64,000 nt of DNA from Plantago elongata (Eukaryota > Streptophyta > Magnoliopsida > Lamiales > Plantaginaceae): positions 21,026 through 85,025 of the forward strand of contig JAYMSP010000096.1 in the NCBI GenBank assembly GCA_036897095.1. Direction: 5' to 3'. The notes below the pieces were generated by a model that saw only the letters and a program-made list of their open reading frames with translations, searched no databases and had not been told where the DNA came from. Shown piece by piece: positions 1 to 10,839 of the stretch (position 1 is the first letter of the stretch; every line of letters begins with the position of its first letter). The translations under genes and the position numbers were made by a program.

Positions 1-950
1 TATTCTATTAATGAGTTATCGCCCTCGCTCCCTTTCCGATTTCGCTCCTAAGGTGTAATAAGTGTAGATTGTTATTAAGTCTAATTAACTTTCTTGCCAT
101 TGTGTTCTTTTATGGTGAACTAAAAATAAGTTTTAAATTTATATGTAATTGTTTAAATATAAGGGACTAATATACAATTTAAAAAAAAAGTTGTTTACGT
201 TATTTTTTCAAAGATTACATGACATAAATGAAGAGAGAAAATTATATAGACTACACCTTAAACATGCCTCATTTCTAGTAAAACTCTCCTGAATACTCTC
301 CTGCCCTACCATCATCACCACGTTCGTCCCCATCACCATCTTCCCCACCAACACCCACTACAACCACAACACGGGAAGCACGGTGGCAACTGAAGATGCA
401 TGAAAGCTCCATGAAAGTCTGATCGCTCCATGTAAGCTCTGAAGCCGACAATTTTCATGGGAGTCCAGATCAAAACTTATTTTGCAAGATATTAAAATTT
501 TATTTTCTTTATTTATAATTATTTAAATTATTTATCTAGTCATTTTTTATAAGAATTAGAAAGGTATGATAGGTTCTTTTAATTTTTTCGGGTCATTGTC
601 GCAAGTTATAAAATAATTCAGTCAAAGATGTAAAATAAAACTGTAAGTTGCAATCATTAGTTGCAACCAATGCGTTTGATTTTATTTTCTCTTTAATTTT
701 CAGTTGGTCAATTTGAAAAAAATATTTTGTATTTGGATGTGATTGTCAACAATTTGGGACTGGATACATAATTGGACCAAGTTTAATGTGTACCATGAAA
801 TTTGCCCTGTAAGAAATCATTTGAACTATCTATTGCAATAAATTTAATTTCATCACCAAAATGGATTGGCGTTGGTCATTTCAATGTTTTGGTCGAGCAA
901 ACTCTTTCTGTTGTAACAAATAACTAAGAAATAAACAAATGCCACGAATT
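1..950. other. AT-rich upstream spacer, no gene seen
   Basis: No open frame with family character is visible. The stretch is AT-rich, with a short C/A-rich patch near 300-370. It precedes the probable 5' untranslated exon of the transposase-like gene, which ends near 1102. Confidence 0.5.
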
Positions 951-1678
951 GGTTTTTCCCCATTTTCTTACTTTTTCTCTAACTCGTCGCTCAAAGTATT
1001 CTCCTCACTAAACTTGTCTCCATGTAAGTTAGAGTTTCTGCAAACTACGGGATCCTTTTCAAATCCTTCATTCAATTCATAGCAAGAGTTAATTACGCTT
1101 CAGTAAGTTCAATTCTCCTTGTTATTGAGCATTAGAGAGATTTCAGATTCTGAAATGTTGCTTCGCAAGCTCCATTATTGCATTAGCCAGTTTATGTTGC
1201 TGCTCCATTTCTTCTTAGGCTTCCTGTAGTGAGCAATCAGTTATACTTGCTAGATTTTTTTCAGCGGTACAATTTCATATGAGTTGATCTAATTTTGCTT
1301 TTAGGTTTTAGCTAATGGTCATTTTAGTTTATTCGCATTGTATGATTTCAAGCTCTTGGGTGACTGGTAAGTAAAAGGATTAGTGTATAAAAACATGGAA
1401 TTCCATTCTGTATCTGTAGTTGTTTTCCTCAATCGAGTAAGTGCATTTTTTTGTGGTGAGTGAGCTTTGTTCAGGGCATGTAAATTTGCTTTGTATCTTG
1501 ACTTATTGATACTTTGTAGCCTATTTTAAGTAACGATAAGCGTCTGTAGTTTCAATTTGGAGAGTCTGCCTGTGTAGATGAATGTGTTTTTGAAAAATTA
1601 CTATATTAATCCCGTTCATTTGTTTTCACTAAATTTGGAGCTAGTCCAACTTGCTGAGTTCTTATGTCCAATTTTTAG

Positions 1679-4600
1679 ATGCCTTCTGAACCCAGAGGAT
1701 CATTGAGAAGTAAGAGTGTAACATTGCCGTATGAAGATCAGGAGGCAATGGTAAAAACTGGAAAAAGAAAGACCAGGCCTTATGATTTTGAATCAGCATC
1801 AAGGTCACGATATGATGATGCAACTTTGCTCAAGGAAGCGTGTTCTAGAAGAGTGAGGCAGGAAATGATGCGGCTTTTGCCAACAGACTGTCAAGAGCCA
1901 AGTCGACATGTTGGAAAAGGAAAGAAAATCCTTTCACAAGGTCAAAATGTTACTTCCCTCGATCGTAACCAGACATATACAAGTAAGCTACATTGCACAT
2001 AATGAAACCTTATATAGATATATTGATTGGTCTGCGATAAACTCAAGCTGTTTTTTCCCCTTTAGAATCAATCGGCACTAAGCACGGCCATGGTACATCT
2101 TCAGTACGTACCTCTCATGTTGTCGAGACTTCTGTTCCAAAAGCTTCAGGCCTGTTTACCGTTGATCTTCCTTTGTAGGTTTAAAATAAAATGAATCGTA
2201 ATGGCTAACATGAAAAATGGGCTTCATAATTCATCATACATCATATTAAGTATTAAGTATTAAATGAGTCAGGAGTAAGGACCTTACAGGCACTCAACAT
2301 ATGCAATCTTGATATCATTTTACAACCGTAACTGTTGGTATAATAAACATTTTAAGATAAAAAAAGTCAAGTGGCTTGTAATCTTTCAGTCTCTATTATT
2401 TACTTTTCCCTTTTTTTTCCAGATTAAATAGTTTGATAACATAATAATTTATAGCGAATAGAAGTTGAAGAAAGGTGTGAACATAGTAGGAAAATATAGA
2501 CGGGGATCGATTCACACTAATTTCTAGAATCCAAACAAAATATAGACTACCTAATATTGGAATCCTAAATCAAGCGAACTACAAATTAGCTACATAATGC
2601 GTATGTCACTCTAATTGTTGTAAATATATCCTCAATTTGTGCCACCATAGGTTACATATCTGATAAAATGCCTTCACGAGGAGTTGAATTGGAAAGGATG
2701 AGACTTCTACGAAAACAATGTCAAACAGCAAGTGGACCTGTCAAAAAAGGAAATACCAATGTTCATCAAGGTATAAATGATAAAACGTTCAATGCTCGTG
2801 ATCTGACGAATAAAAGTAGTTTCACTTCATAAACTGAAACTTACATGGAACTTGGGTTGTCCTGGAACATATTTATCATTTTCGTCTTTTGTTCATCAGG
2901 ACCAAGTGGTGGGAATCATGGTCACGATTCAATTTCACTTCATCCAATTAAAAGCACACCTCATCCACCTAATGCTTTTGGAACTTCTGCTGTTGAGAAT
3001 TCAAAAGCTTCAGGTCTTTCTCCATCTTCATCAAGTAGCTATTAATATCGGAGGTAGCCCTCCCCTACAATTTCATAATCGGTGTGAAATACCCCCTGCA
3101 AGCAATTATTTGTTGTATTGAGTAGGTTTAAGACATCCTGGCGAATTTCACGCCGATTATGAAATTTCAGTCTTCATCAGTAATGAGTTTTAAGAGTATG
3201 CCACCGCTGTCATTTTATATTCTAAGACTATATTTATTTTCTACTGTATTACTAGGATCAAAGTTGTCCAGGAAAGATCGTGTTTCATTTTCTCATGGTG
3301 AACAGCCGCCATTAACAGTTGCACATAGTCCTGCAAATTCTCTCGATGGAAACACCATAAGTCCGGGTACGTTTATATTTTCTAATTTCTCGCTCACTAA
3401 AAGCCTTCTCATAGAGAGTAACTTTCCAATTGAAACTCTACACTCTCCATACTGTCTGACTTTCTTGCTATCTTTGACTGTTAATTACTCCTAAATTATA
3501 ACATGAAACAAAATAAATTTCTTGTTAGATATAATTTTCTCAAATTCCTGACCGGTATAGTTTAGGAGTAATTCTTTGTTATCAAAAGCAAAACGTGACA
3601 TTAGGACGGAGGGAGTACCTTCTGCATAATTCTCATTTGTGAATTGCTTCCATCTTTCAAGTATACTATGAAATTTCTGAAGTTGCCTTTCTGAGTGTTT
3701 TTTCGCCTCTTTTGTAGCAAAATATAGACATGAGGCAGCAGATTCTCTTGAGGAATTCAGCAGAAGTTCAGGTAAGTCATAACTCATAAGTGCATATACG
3801 GTTCTCACATACTAAACCCTTTTTCCTTAATTACATGTTTTGATTAAAAAATGTTGCACTTTCATGCAAAAATTTTAATTGCATAAAACTGTTCCTGAGT
3901 AAGATTTGTAATGCCATAAATTTTATGGTTTAGAGCTTAACATTTATCTTTTGTATAGAAGAAGATAACCACTGGCCTGCGAATTCTCTGGATGAGAGCA
4001 GCACAACTGCAGGTACTGTAAAAGTTTTTGCACAGTAGAATCGTGTAGAAAAACTGTTCTATTAAAAAGCCAAAGTTGCACCAAGTGCCAGTATGTTCTG
4101 TTTACAAAATTTGCCCCCAATTCATGATCAACCCCATGATACACTTATTGTTTGCCCCATTGCATTAGAAATTTCCTCCATTTCCTCACATACCATGCCC
4201 ACTGATGTTTTGGTTCAGTATGCCAATTTTTAATAAATGTGTCCATAGAGGCCAATTTGCACAAGATAAATATTGGGGTTTTGATGAAAATTTTCCTTAT
4301 AACTCTTTGCAACTCCAATTAAGAATCTGTGTAGATTGTGTTCGAGTATATTTGAAACTTTTTAAATCAAACTTGTTTTTTTAAGCCTAACTAGTGGAAT
4401 AAATGAGTGTCGTAGGAATTAGTTCTGTAAATATGTTTTTAGAGTTTACCATTTTGCCTCTTGTGCAGCAACAGATTCACATTGGCCTGCAAATTCTCTT
4501 CATGAAAACTCGAAAAGTTCAGGTTAGTTTATGTATACATACAGATACTTTTCTTGTGTGGAAAATCTCATGTGTAAACTGCTTCCAGACAGGATATAGA

Positions 4601-6649
4601 ACTTCTTAAATTATCTCTATGATAATCCCGTTTGTTTCAAGACTGAAATTTGGCGATACTAGATTAAGGACATGAACACTACCATTTACTATAGCTCATT
4701 ATGCATTCACATCCACTGCAATTAAAGCTTGGAAAAATAAAGTTCTGCAAAATATTCCCGGACAGGATTAAGTGACTCAAGCCAAGAACGTGGTTCACCT
4801 TCACCTAAAGTGACTACACTAAGACAATGGGTCCATGGACTTGAAACATCAGTCGATCAAGGTCCTACGAGCCAAGGTAAATAAATAGTTGATTTGTAAG
4901 TTCATGAAGATTATGTTGTAAGTTATCAAGTACTTATGTTAAATTAATAGTTTGTGGCGATCTTATGGATTGTCAGGAAAAAAGCGTTCAACTCAAACTC
5001 GTGGTATTTCAACTGGTGCGAAATGGGAGAAAGAAGTGAAAAAGGTAATCTATTATCATAGAGAATAATTAGACTATTTGATAACTTCACTTTCTTCATC
5101 TCATTTTCTATTTCCTTCATTATAGAACGGTAAGTATAAGATTTCATTTCTACCTGGAGAAACAGTTGCCACAGAGAACAATTCAGATTTGAGTAGTGCA
5201 ATTGGTATCATAGTCAAAACGGGTGCTGAGCTTCAAGGCGTGTCTTCATGGAAAGAAGTCTCCGAGTCTAACAAAAAGTATTGCTACACTAAGCTATTTG
5301 TGAGTATGCAACATTTTATCATATTTTCAAGTTGATTTGCTACTTGTGTATGCACATTGTATTGTTATACAATGGAAGTGTAAATTATTTGCAGAGATGG
5401 TTTGATATCGAGGATTGGTCTACGGAGCGAGTTTACAAGATTGTTGATAAGAAGTTTCAAAGTGCGTATACTAGATGGAGGTCGGCATTGAATCAGATTT
5501 ACAGCAAATTGTTAGATGAAGGCATCAATCCAAGGGATGTGTGTCCTAGGCAAGATTTGGATATGATTAGATGGCATGCAGCATGTGACTTCATCGAGGA
5601 TGAGAAGTTTCAGGTTGATTTTGATTGTAACTTTTAGCTTTAAGCATTAAACTGTTTGATGAAAGATACTAATTCTTATTGGGTTGAAACTGCATACTTT
5701 ATGCTATTGCAGAAAAGGTCGCAGACCAACAAACAAAACCGTAAAAAGATGCTATTCACACACACCACAGGAAGAATTCCGATTCTCTGTCGCTACAAGA
5801 ACATGGTACATAGTCACGAAAACAAATTATCTTCTTCGGTAATTTATTCAGATATATATATATATATTCAATCTAATATTAAGCTGTGTAACTTCACAAT
5901 GTGCAGAAGGAGAAAAACAAGATAGAACTCTTCAGGATTACTCGTACATGCAAAGATGGTGAATTTGTCAATCCTCTAGCTCAGGCGACATATGTGAGGA
6001 ACTCAAATATATTAAAACCAAAGTTGCTCGTTCATGTAGGTTTAACATGTGATACGTACGTGCGTTGCAGGAGGAGATGGTCAAAATGCAACAGGAAGCA
6101 CAAGAAGCTGGAGCTGAGATTTCTGAGGAAGCAATAATGAGGTCAAAGCTAGGTGTCAGATGCGGATATGTCAAGGGCATGGGTCACGGAGTAGAAGTGA
6201 ATCATAGCGGTGAGAATTGCACTGAATCAATTACTGAATTGATAGAAGAGAACCTTTCAGAAGTGACAAACACAAAGGAAAAGGTTAGCAACCTTGAAGG
6301 GATGATTGCCAATTTGCAAGTTCAGATGAGAAAGATGGAAAAATTTGTAAAACAGATAGCAGGAATCCCTTCATATAATTCACAAGGTGAACGATAAGCT
6401 TCGACTTCACTCTGTTTTTTTTGTCAGTTTCACGTTATGAAACTTAGGCTTGTATTTCCCGACTATTATTTTATTTATTTACCCATTGAATTGAATAGAG
6501 TAGTAGTCTTGAATTTAGTTTGCAATAAACTTAATTTTCACACATGCGGTTCGGTCTTCACAGATCTTGATGATCTCGAGGAGGAGGATCATGCTGAAAA
6601 TGACGAGGCTGGTGACAATGAAAATGAACTTGACAAGGAAGCATCTTAA
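1679..6649 (+). CDS. Transposase_24 (Ptta/En-Spm type) domesticated host protein
   Basis: Spliced model of 682 residues. Exons: 1679-1982, 2066-2149, 2651-2770, 2900-3013, 3256-3366, 3718-3771, 3959-4012, 4469-4522, 4766-4876, 4977-5044, 5126-5299, 5395-5613, 5713-5805, 5907-5993, 6071-6386, 6564-6649. Every junction keeps phase; the donor after 2149 would be GC. A 5' untranslated exon probably ends at 1102 (GTAAGT follows), and the start ATG lies directly after the acceptor at 1678. The core (exons 5126-5993) resembles the C-terminal domain shared by Ptta/En-Spm-like plant proteins: a conserved W-K block, WFDIEDW, RWRSALNQIY and an HTTGRIPI segment. Exon 6071-6386 looks like coiled coil, and the last exon is an acidic tail. 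The N-terminal third is a series of small repeated exons. No catalytic DDE transposase part, TIRs or target duplications are seen, so I infer a host gene derived from a transposon. Biochemical function is unknown. Confidence 0.8.
2900..4522 (+). repeat. Tandemly duplicated small exons encoding an 18-residue module
   Basis: Three exons of exactly 54 bp (3718-3771, 3959-4012, 4469-4522), all phase 1 to phase 1, encode versions of an 18-residue unit with the core HWPANSLxExSxxSG. The ends of the longer exons 2900-3013 and 3256-3366 encode diverged versions (HPPNAFGTSAVENSKASG and HSPANSLDGNTISPG). The end of exon 2066-2149 (SHVVETSVPKASG) may be another. Exon 2651-2770 also resembles the end of exon 1 (RMRLLRKQCQ against EMMRLLPTDCQ). 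This pattern is best explained by exon duplication. Because every unit is symmetric, any of them could be skipped without a frameshift. Confidence 0.75.
3486..3623. repeat. Small inverted repeat and Stowaway-like terminus in an intron
   Basis: TACTCCTAAATTATA at 3486-3500 and TATAGTTTAGGAGTA at 3556-3570 are inverted copies with one mismatch. Immediately downstream, 3604-3618 reads GGACGGAGGGAGTAC, the usual Stowaway MITE terminus next to a TA target. The left Stowaway end is not recognisable, so this is a remnant in the intron before the first 54-bp exon. Confidence 0.45.
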
Positions 6650-7361
6650 AAGTTTTAGGAACCAAAAATCACATTTCTCTGTATCATGTCTTTTGCTGAT
6701 ATTGATTAATTGTACTGCTCGTAGTTCAGATACTTAGTGATGTGCATCCTTTCTGGATTCTGTTGCAAATTTATGTTAGTGCAAATCTGCAACGTGTTTT
6801 TTATGTATAAATCCAGTGAAATGAGATGCAACACATCTTTCTAGTGACGAAGTTAATAATTACACATCTTTTTGCGATGAAGATTAACTCCGTCATATAA
6901 AGAGCAAGAGTTTTCCTTTTGTTTCTGGGTGAGATGGGATTTACCCTGTGACGGAAAATATATAGTATGGAGCTTACTGTGACGACAGAGCTGCTACCCC
7001 CTTTTGTTTGTGCCTAAACCACTATAGCAACATTGCAACAGTACGAAATGACTGAATGAATTCGTTTGGATTAGGGAATAAATAACTGCAATTATAGTAT
7101 TAATACGGAAATTTCAGTTTTTTCTTCCAGATAATTCATATTACATCATGGACAATTTGTAGATCATCCGAACAACTAATTAGCTGAAATTTAGTTGGCA
7201 ATAGTGCCTCAGTTGAGTTTAACAGAAAGTAACCAGTGTTCATATCTAATGCTTTACAAAACAATGAAATTATGCTGCCTGCAACAACAAGCCGGTAAGA
7301 AGAATGTTGTCGTGAATTACGCAGCACACAAAATATGGCATTAACTGGCATGTTTTTTGGA
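6650..7361. other. Spacer between convergent genes
   Basis: This holds the 3' untranslated parts of the transposase-like gene (left) and DTD2 (right). No further reading frame with family character is visible. Confidence 0.5.
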
Positions 7362-10300
7362 TCAGCAGAAGTCAGCTGGTTTTCCAATTTTAATGTTCTG
7401 CTCGCCCAGAAATTCTGTTATAGCATTCTTCTGCCAACTCTTGAAACTCCTGCAGCAAGTAGAAGAAAATTTTAAAGAATCGAAAAGTTGGAACTACGTA
7501 TCATAATTGGAAATTAGCTTAATTATGTCAGTGTTTAGTTCTTGGGTCGAGATTTGTCCATCTATACTAGGAAGTGAAGCCGAGTTTCTGTATATGATGC
7601 AAATTGCAGCAAATTAGCAGAGAACTTACTTGTGATCAAGATGTGCGAGAACCTCTCCGCCAGGGAAAGCTGCTTGGGTTGCATCAAAAGCAACTTTGAT
7701 TGCTTCTTTCCAAGTCCCTCCAATATTCTCAATAGTTGGTTTTACTTTTGGTTGCCCAGGATCTTCCATTGGTATCGAATATCCAGAGAGAAGGTGCCCA
7801 ACCCAAACTCCCTCTTTCCTGCGGTTAGTTCATTAGCAGAAGTTTCAATGTAAATATACCTAGTTATAATATGTAATCGTTTCCCTAGAAGTTTAAAACG
7901 TAAAGAGGGGAAAGGGAATTTCAAGGATATAATGAACTTTATAATGGGGGAGTTTTTCTGTCATCATCTTTTCAGATTTTCAAGTTGGAAAATGTGCAAA
8001 TTTATGCTATATAATAATAAGTTTATATAACTCACCAATATGATTTAGATTACTGGCTTCCCATTATATATAAAGATTACTTTCTACCAAGCCACTACAC
8101 ATGCATACTTCAAGACTCTGGCACTCTGGCTTCTAATAGAATGGTTGGATTATGATTTATTAGTTGAAACAACTGACTTACAGAATTACATCCATGTGTC
8201 GGGGTACATAATGCCCTCCTCCAATACCTAGGAGAACTTTCTTTCTTTCAGCGCTTCTGGTATCAAAAGAGAAAGCATCCAATTCATTCTCAGAAGATGC
8301 AGGTAATTTTGATCGAAATATTGAATTGGAATACTAGTAAAACCTATGGTTTGCACTAACAAATAAATAATTAATCGAAATACTGACAGTGAAATAAACA
8401 GTGCACCATGCAATCTTAAGAAATAATACGGCTTGATTCTAAGAGACTTATACTGGAAGTGAAAACAACCACAGTAATGATAGTAGTTCAAGCAGATATT
8501 ACAAGGATAAAACAACATGCACCTGCTCCAACTTCCAACAGCATCACCTTCTCCAAGACCCAGTCCTTCCCAAACTAACTTCAACAACAAGCATTAGTCA
8601 GATTTATCTTAGTAACTAATTATGATTGTGGCCTTAGATTCACATGCAAGACATGTCAATTAATTTGACACACCCGCACACAGACAGAAGTAGAGTTGCT
8701 GAAGATTGACATCTCAATGCACTATGTCCTTTGACTGTATATTGCATGAATGTCTAAGCAAGATATCTTGCAGAAGCTGCAAACAAATATTAAGAAAAGA
8801 CTGAGAACAGCATGTACTCAACTAGAGCAATAACACGGGCAGCATCTTGTCTTCCCCAGAACTCTTCTGTGCTGCCTAAAAAGCAAACAGAGGAAAAGTA
8901 GTCACATAAAACTCATTCAATCAAATTTCCTCAGCATGTCAATTATGAAAATGTACTAAATTGAATTAAAACATGCTGCAAGAACTATTATAGACAACAA
9001 GGAACGTTTGTTCAGTGAGAATATAGGAAAGGAAATGCAAATGACATAGGCTAAGGAAAGTTAAAGCAACTTAATGCTTCAAGTAATAAAATCATTTCGG
9101 AAGACATTAATAGTTTGAACTTTGAATTTTGAACTAATATGCATCAAGTGATGTTTTAGTTGGAAATAGCATATTGGAAACACAAACGGTTTTATCAATA
9201 TACAAGAAAATGTAAAAATTTGCAACATAACATTCGGAAAGGACAAAAATTTTAAAGCGTGAAGCAAAATCTAGATGCAAATCACAAATAAACTTACCTA
9301 TCTCAAGAAACATTGTTGGTTTGGTTGTTATAGGTCCATGATGAGTAGCCTCCAGCGTTATCTATACCAGACAAGAAGCAAAGATCAAGAAAGCACGATT
9401 CAAGTAAGGGAGATAACTGGGGTGGAAATCATCAGTCATCACCAACCTCAAATTCAGGTAGTAAATCATGGGACTGAGCAAGTTTCTTCAAGAGTATCAG
9501 CCATGGCCCTATTCGTGGACATGGAGGTGCTGCCCAACCTGGTCTTCCTCCCTGTGGCAGAGCATCGCCATCCTTTAAATGTGGCACACCTATAACCATT
9601 TAGATGTATAAATACATGCATTAACACAAACAATTACTGAAACTGAATAACACAATATCCACTCCGCTTAAACTGTTAAAGAGTTAAGACACTTAAGAGT
9701 TCAATTTGCAAAAGTGCTCGAAAGTAACTAAGCCCCCCACGGAGCTTTCTTAAACAACATTTTTCAGCTTTATTTAGCAAGTAAAGGGCAAGAGATGTTT
9801 CTGCCAACACCTTTTATCTGGTTCAGGGAGTAATAATTTGTATTTAGTAACACAAAAAAGAAAAAAGTATTCCTAACAGGCACTAAGTCGGTGTTTGCAG
9901 ATAATTATAACAAACTGATTACAACTTATAAGTTGCAAAACCTATTATAGCTTTTCTAAAACTGAATCCCTAGAACTTGTTTTTGCGAAAACGCGAATAT
10001 AGTTTCTGATACAATTAACTCAATCTGTCATAATTTTGTTTAAACAATCACCTACATTGCTGATTCTCACTCTGTTTCCATTCCCCTTTCCAACACACCA
10101 ACCAATACTACCCACTTTAATCCCAATATACTTGATCACTTAACAAATGTCCACAAACAGACATAAGACACTAAACTCTAGCACAAATCATAATAAAAAA
10201 GCATATATAGAAGGTATAAAATGGAGCAGAAGAAAGAACCAATTGGGTGAATAGTGAGAGCAGGGCGAGTGGAAGCGGCGACGTGTTTGGAGAGAAAGAG

Positions 10301-10531
10301 AATCTCCTCCACCGTCTCACCGGTAGCGGATTCCCACCTCAAATCAAGATCATTCTCAGCTATGATACTCCTGTCATGTTCCAACAATCGCACTGAGCCC
10401 CTTTCGTGCTTGAAGCTTCGAATTCCGTCAGAAAGAGACGGACCAGGCTGCCAACCGGGCATGGAAAGTAAGGATTTTGCTGGGTTGATCGATGCCGGAT
10501 CGATCGTCGTTGCCACCACTATTGTCACCAT
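7362..10531 (-). CDS. GEK1: D-aminoacyl-tRNA deacylase DTD2 / GEKO1
   Basis: Eight exons on the minus strand give 319 residues: 10531-10240, 9589-9447, 9361-9298, 8875-8823, 8578-8523, 8256-8182, 7818-7630, 7449-7362. The length fits the plant GEKO1/DTD2 family (about 317). Recognisable blocks in order are MVTIVVATT at the start, LTIHPIGVPHLKDG, PGWAAPP, EATHHGP, FLEIGSTEEFW, GLGLGEGD, VLLGIGGGHYVPRHMD, GHLLSGYSIPMEDP and FPGGEVLAHLD. From family knowledge, the enzyme hydrolyses D-aminoacyl-tRNA and aldehyde-modified D-aminoacyl-tRNA, and Arabidopsis geko1 mutants are hypersensitive to ethanol. The ATG at 10531 is chosen over an in-frame GTG at 10537 because family members begin MVTI. Exon 8578-8523 uses the acceptor that leaves LVWEGLGL in phase with the preceding ...RVIAL. 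The gene is probably functional: no stops or frameshifts were found. Confidence 0.95.
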
Positions 10532-10839
10532 TTTCACAGCTTTTCTCTGCTCCGATCAATTTCAAAAGATACAGACTTGAAATGATTTGATTCTGAAATT
10601 ATTCAAGCAAAAGAAGTTCTTTTTTCCTGCAAACAACTCAAGAGTAGAAGTAGTGATTGTCTAGCTGCCAAATTTTACTTGGACTAAATCATAATAGTCC
10701 AAAAGTGAGGATCCTTGGATTAAATATTTGGTAATCTCGATCAGGGTGGTTAAACCAATTTGTCTAAAATATATTAGTAATTTTTCGACGTGGTGGATCG
10801 ATTAATATGTAATGCTTTTAATAATATGATAGATCGATG

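Noticed and set aside
8228-8590. 120-codon minus-strand frame in the DTD2 locus
   Set aside because: It reads from exon 5 through an intron into exon 6; only the exon parts belong to DTD2.
10529-10537. GTG at 10537 as the start of DTD2
   Set aside because: The ATG two codons later gives the family N-terminus MVTIVVATT, and plant genes rarely start with GTG.
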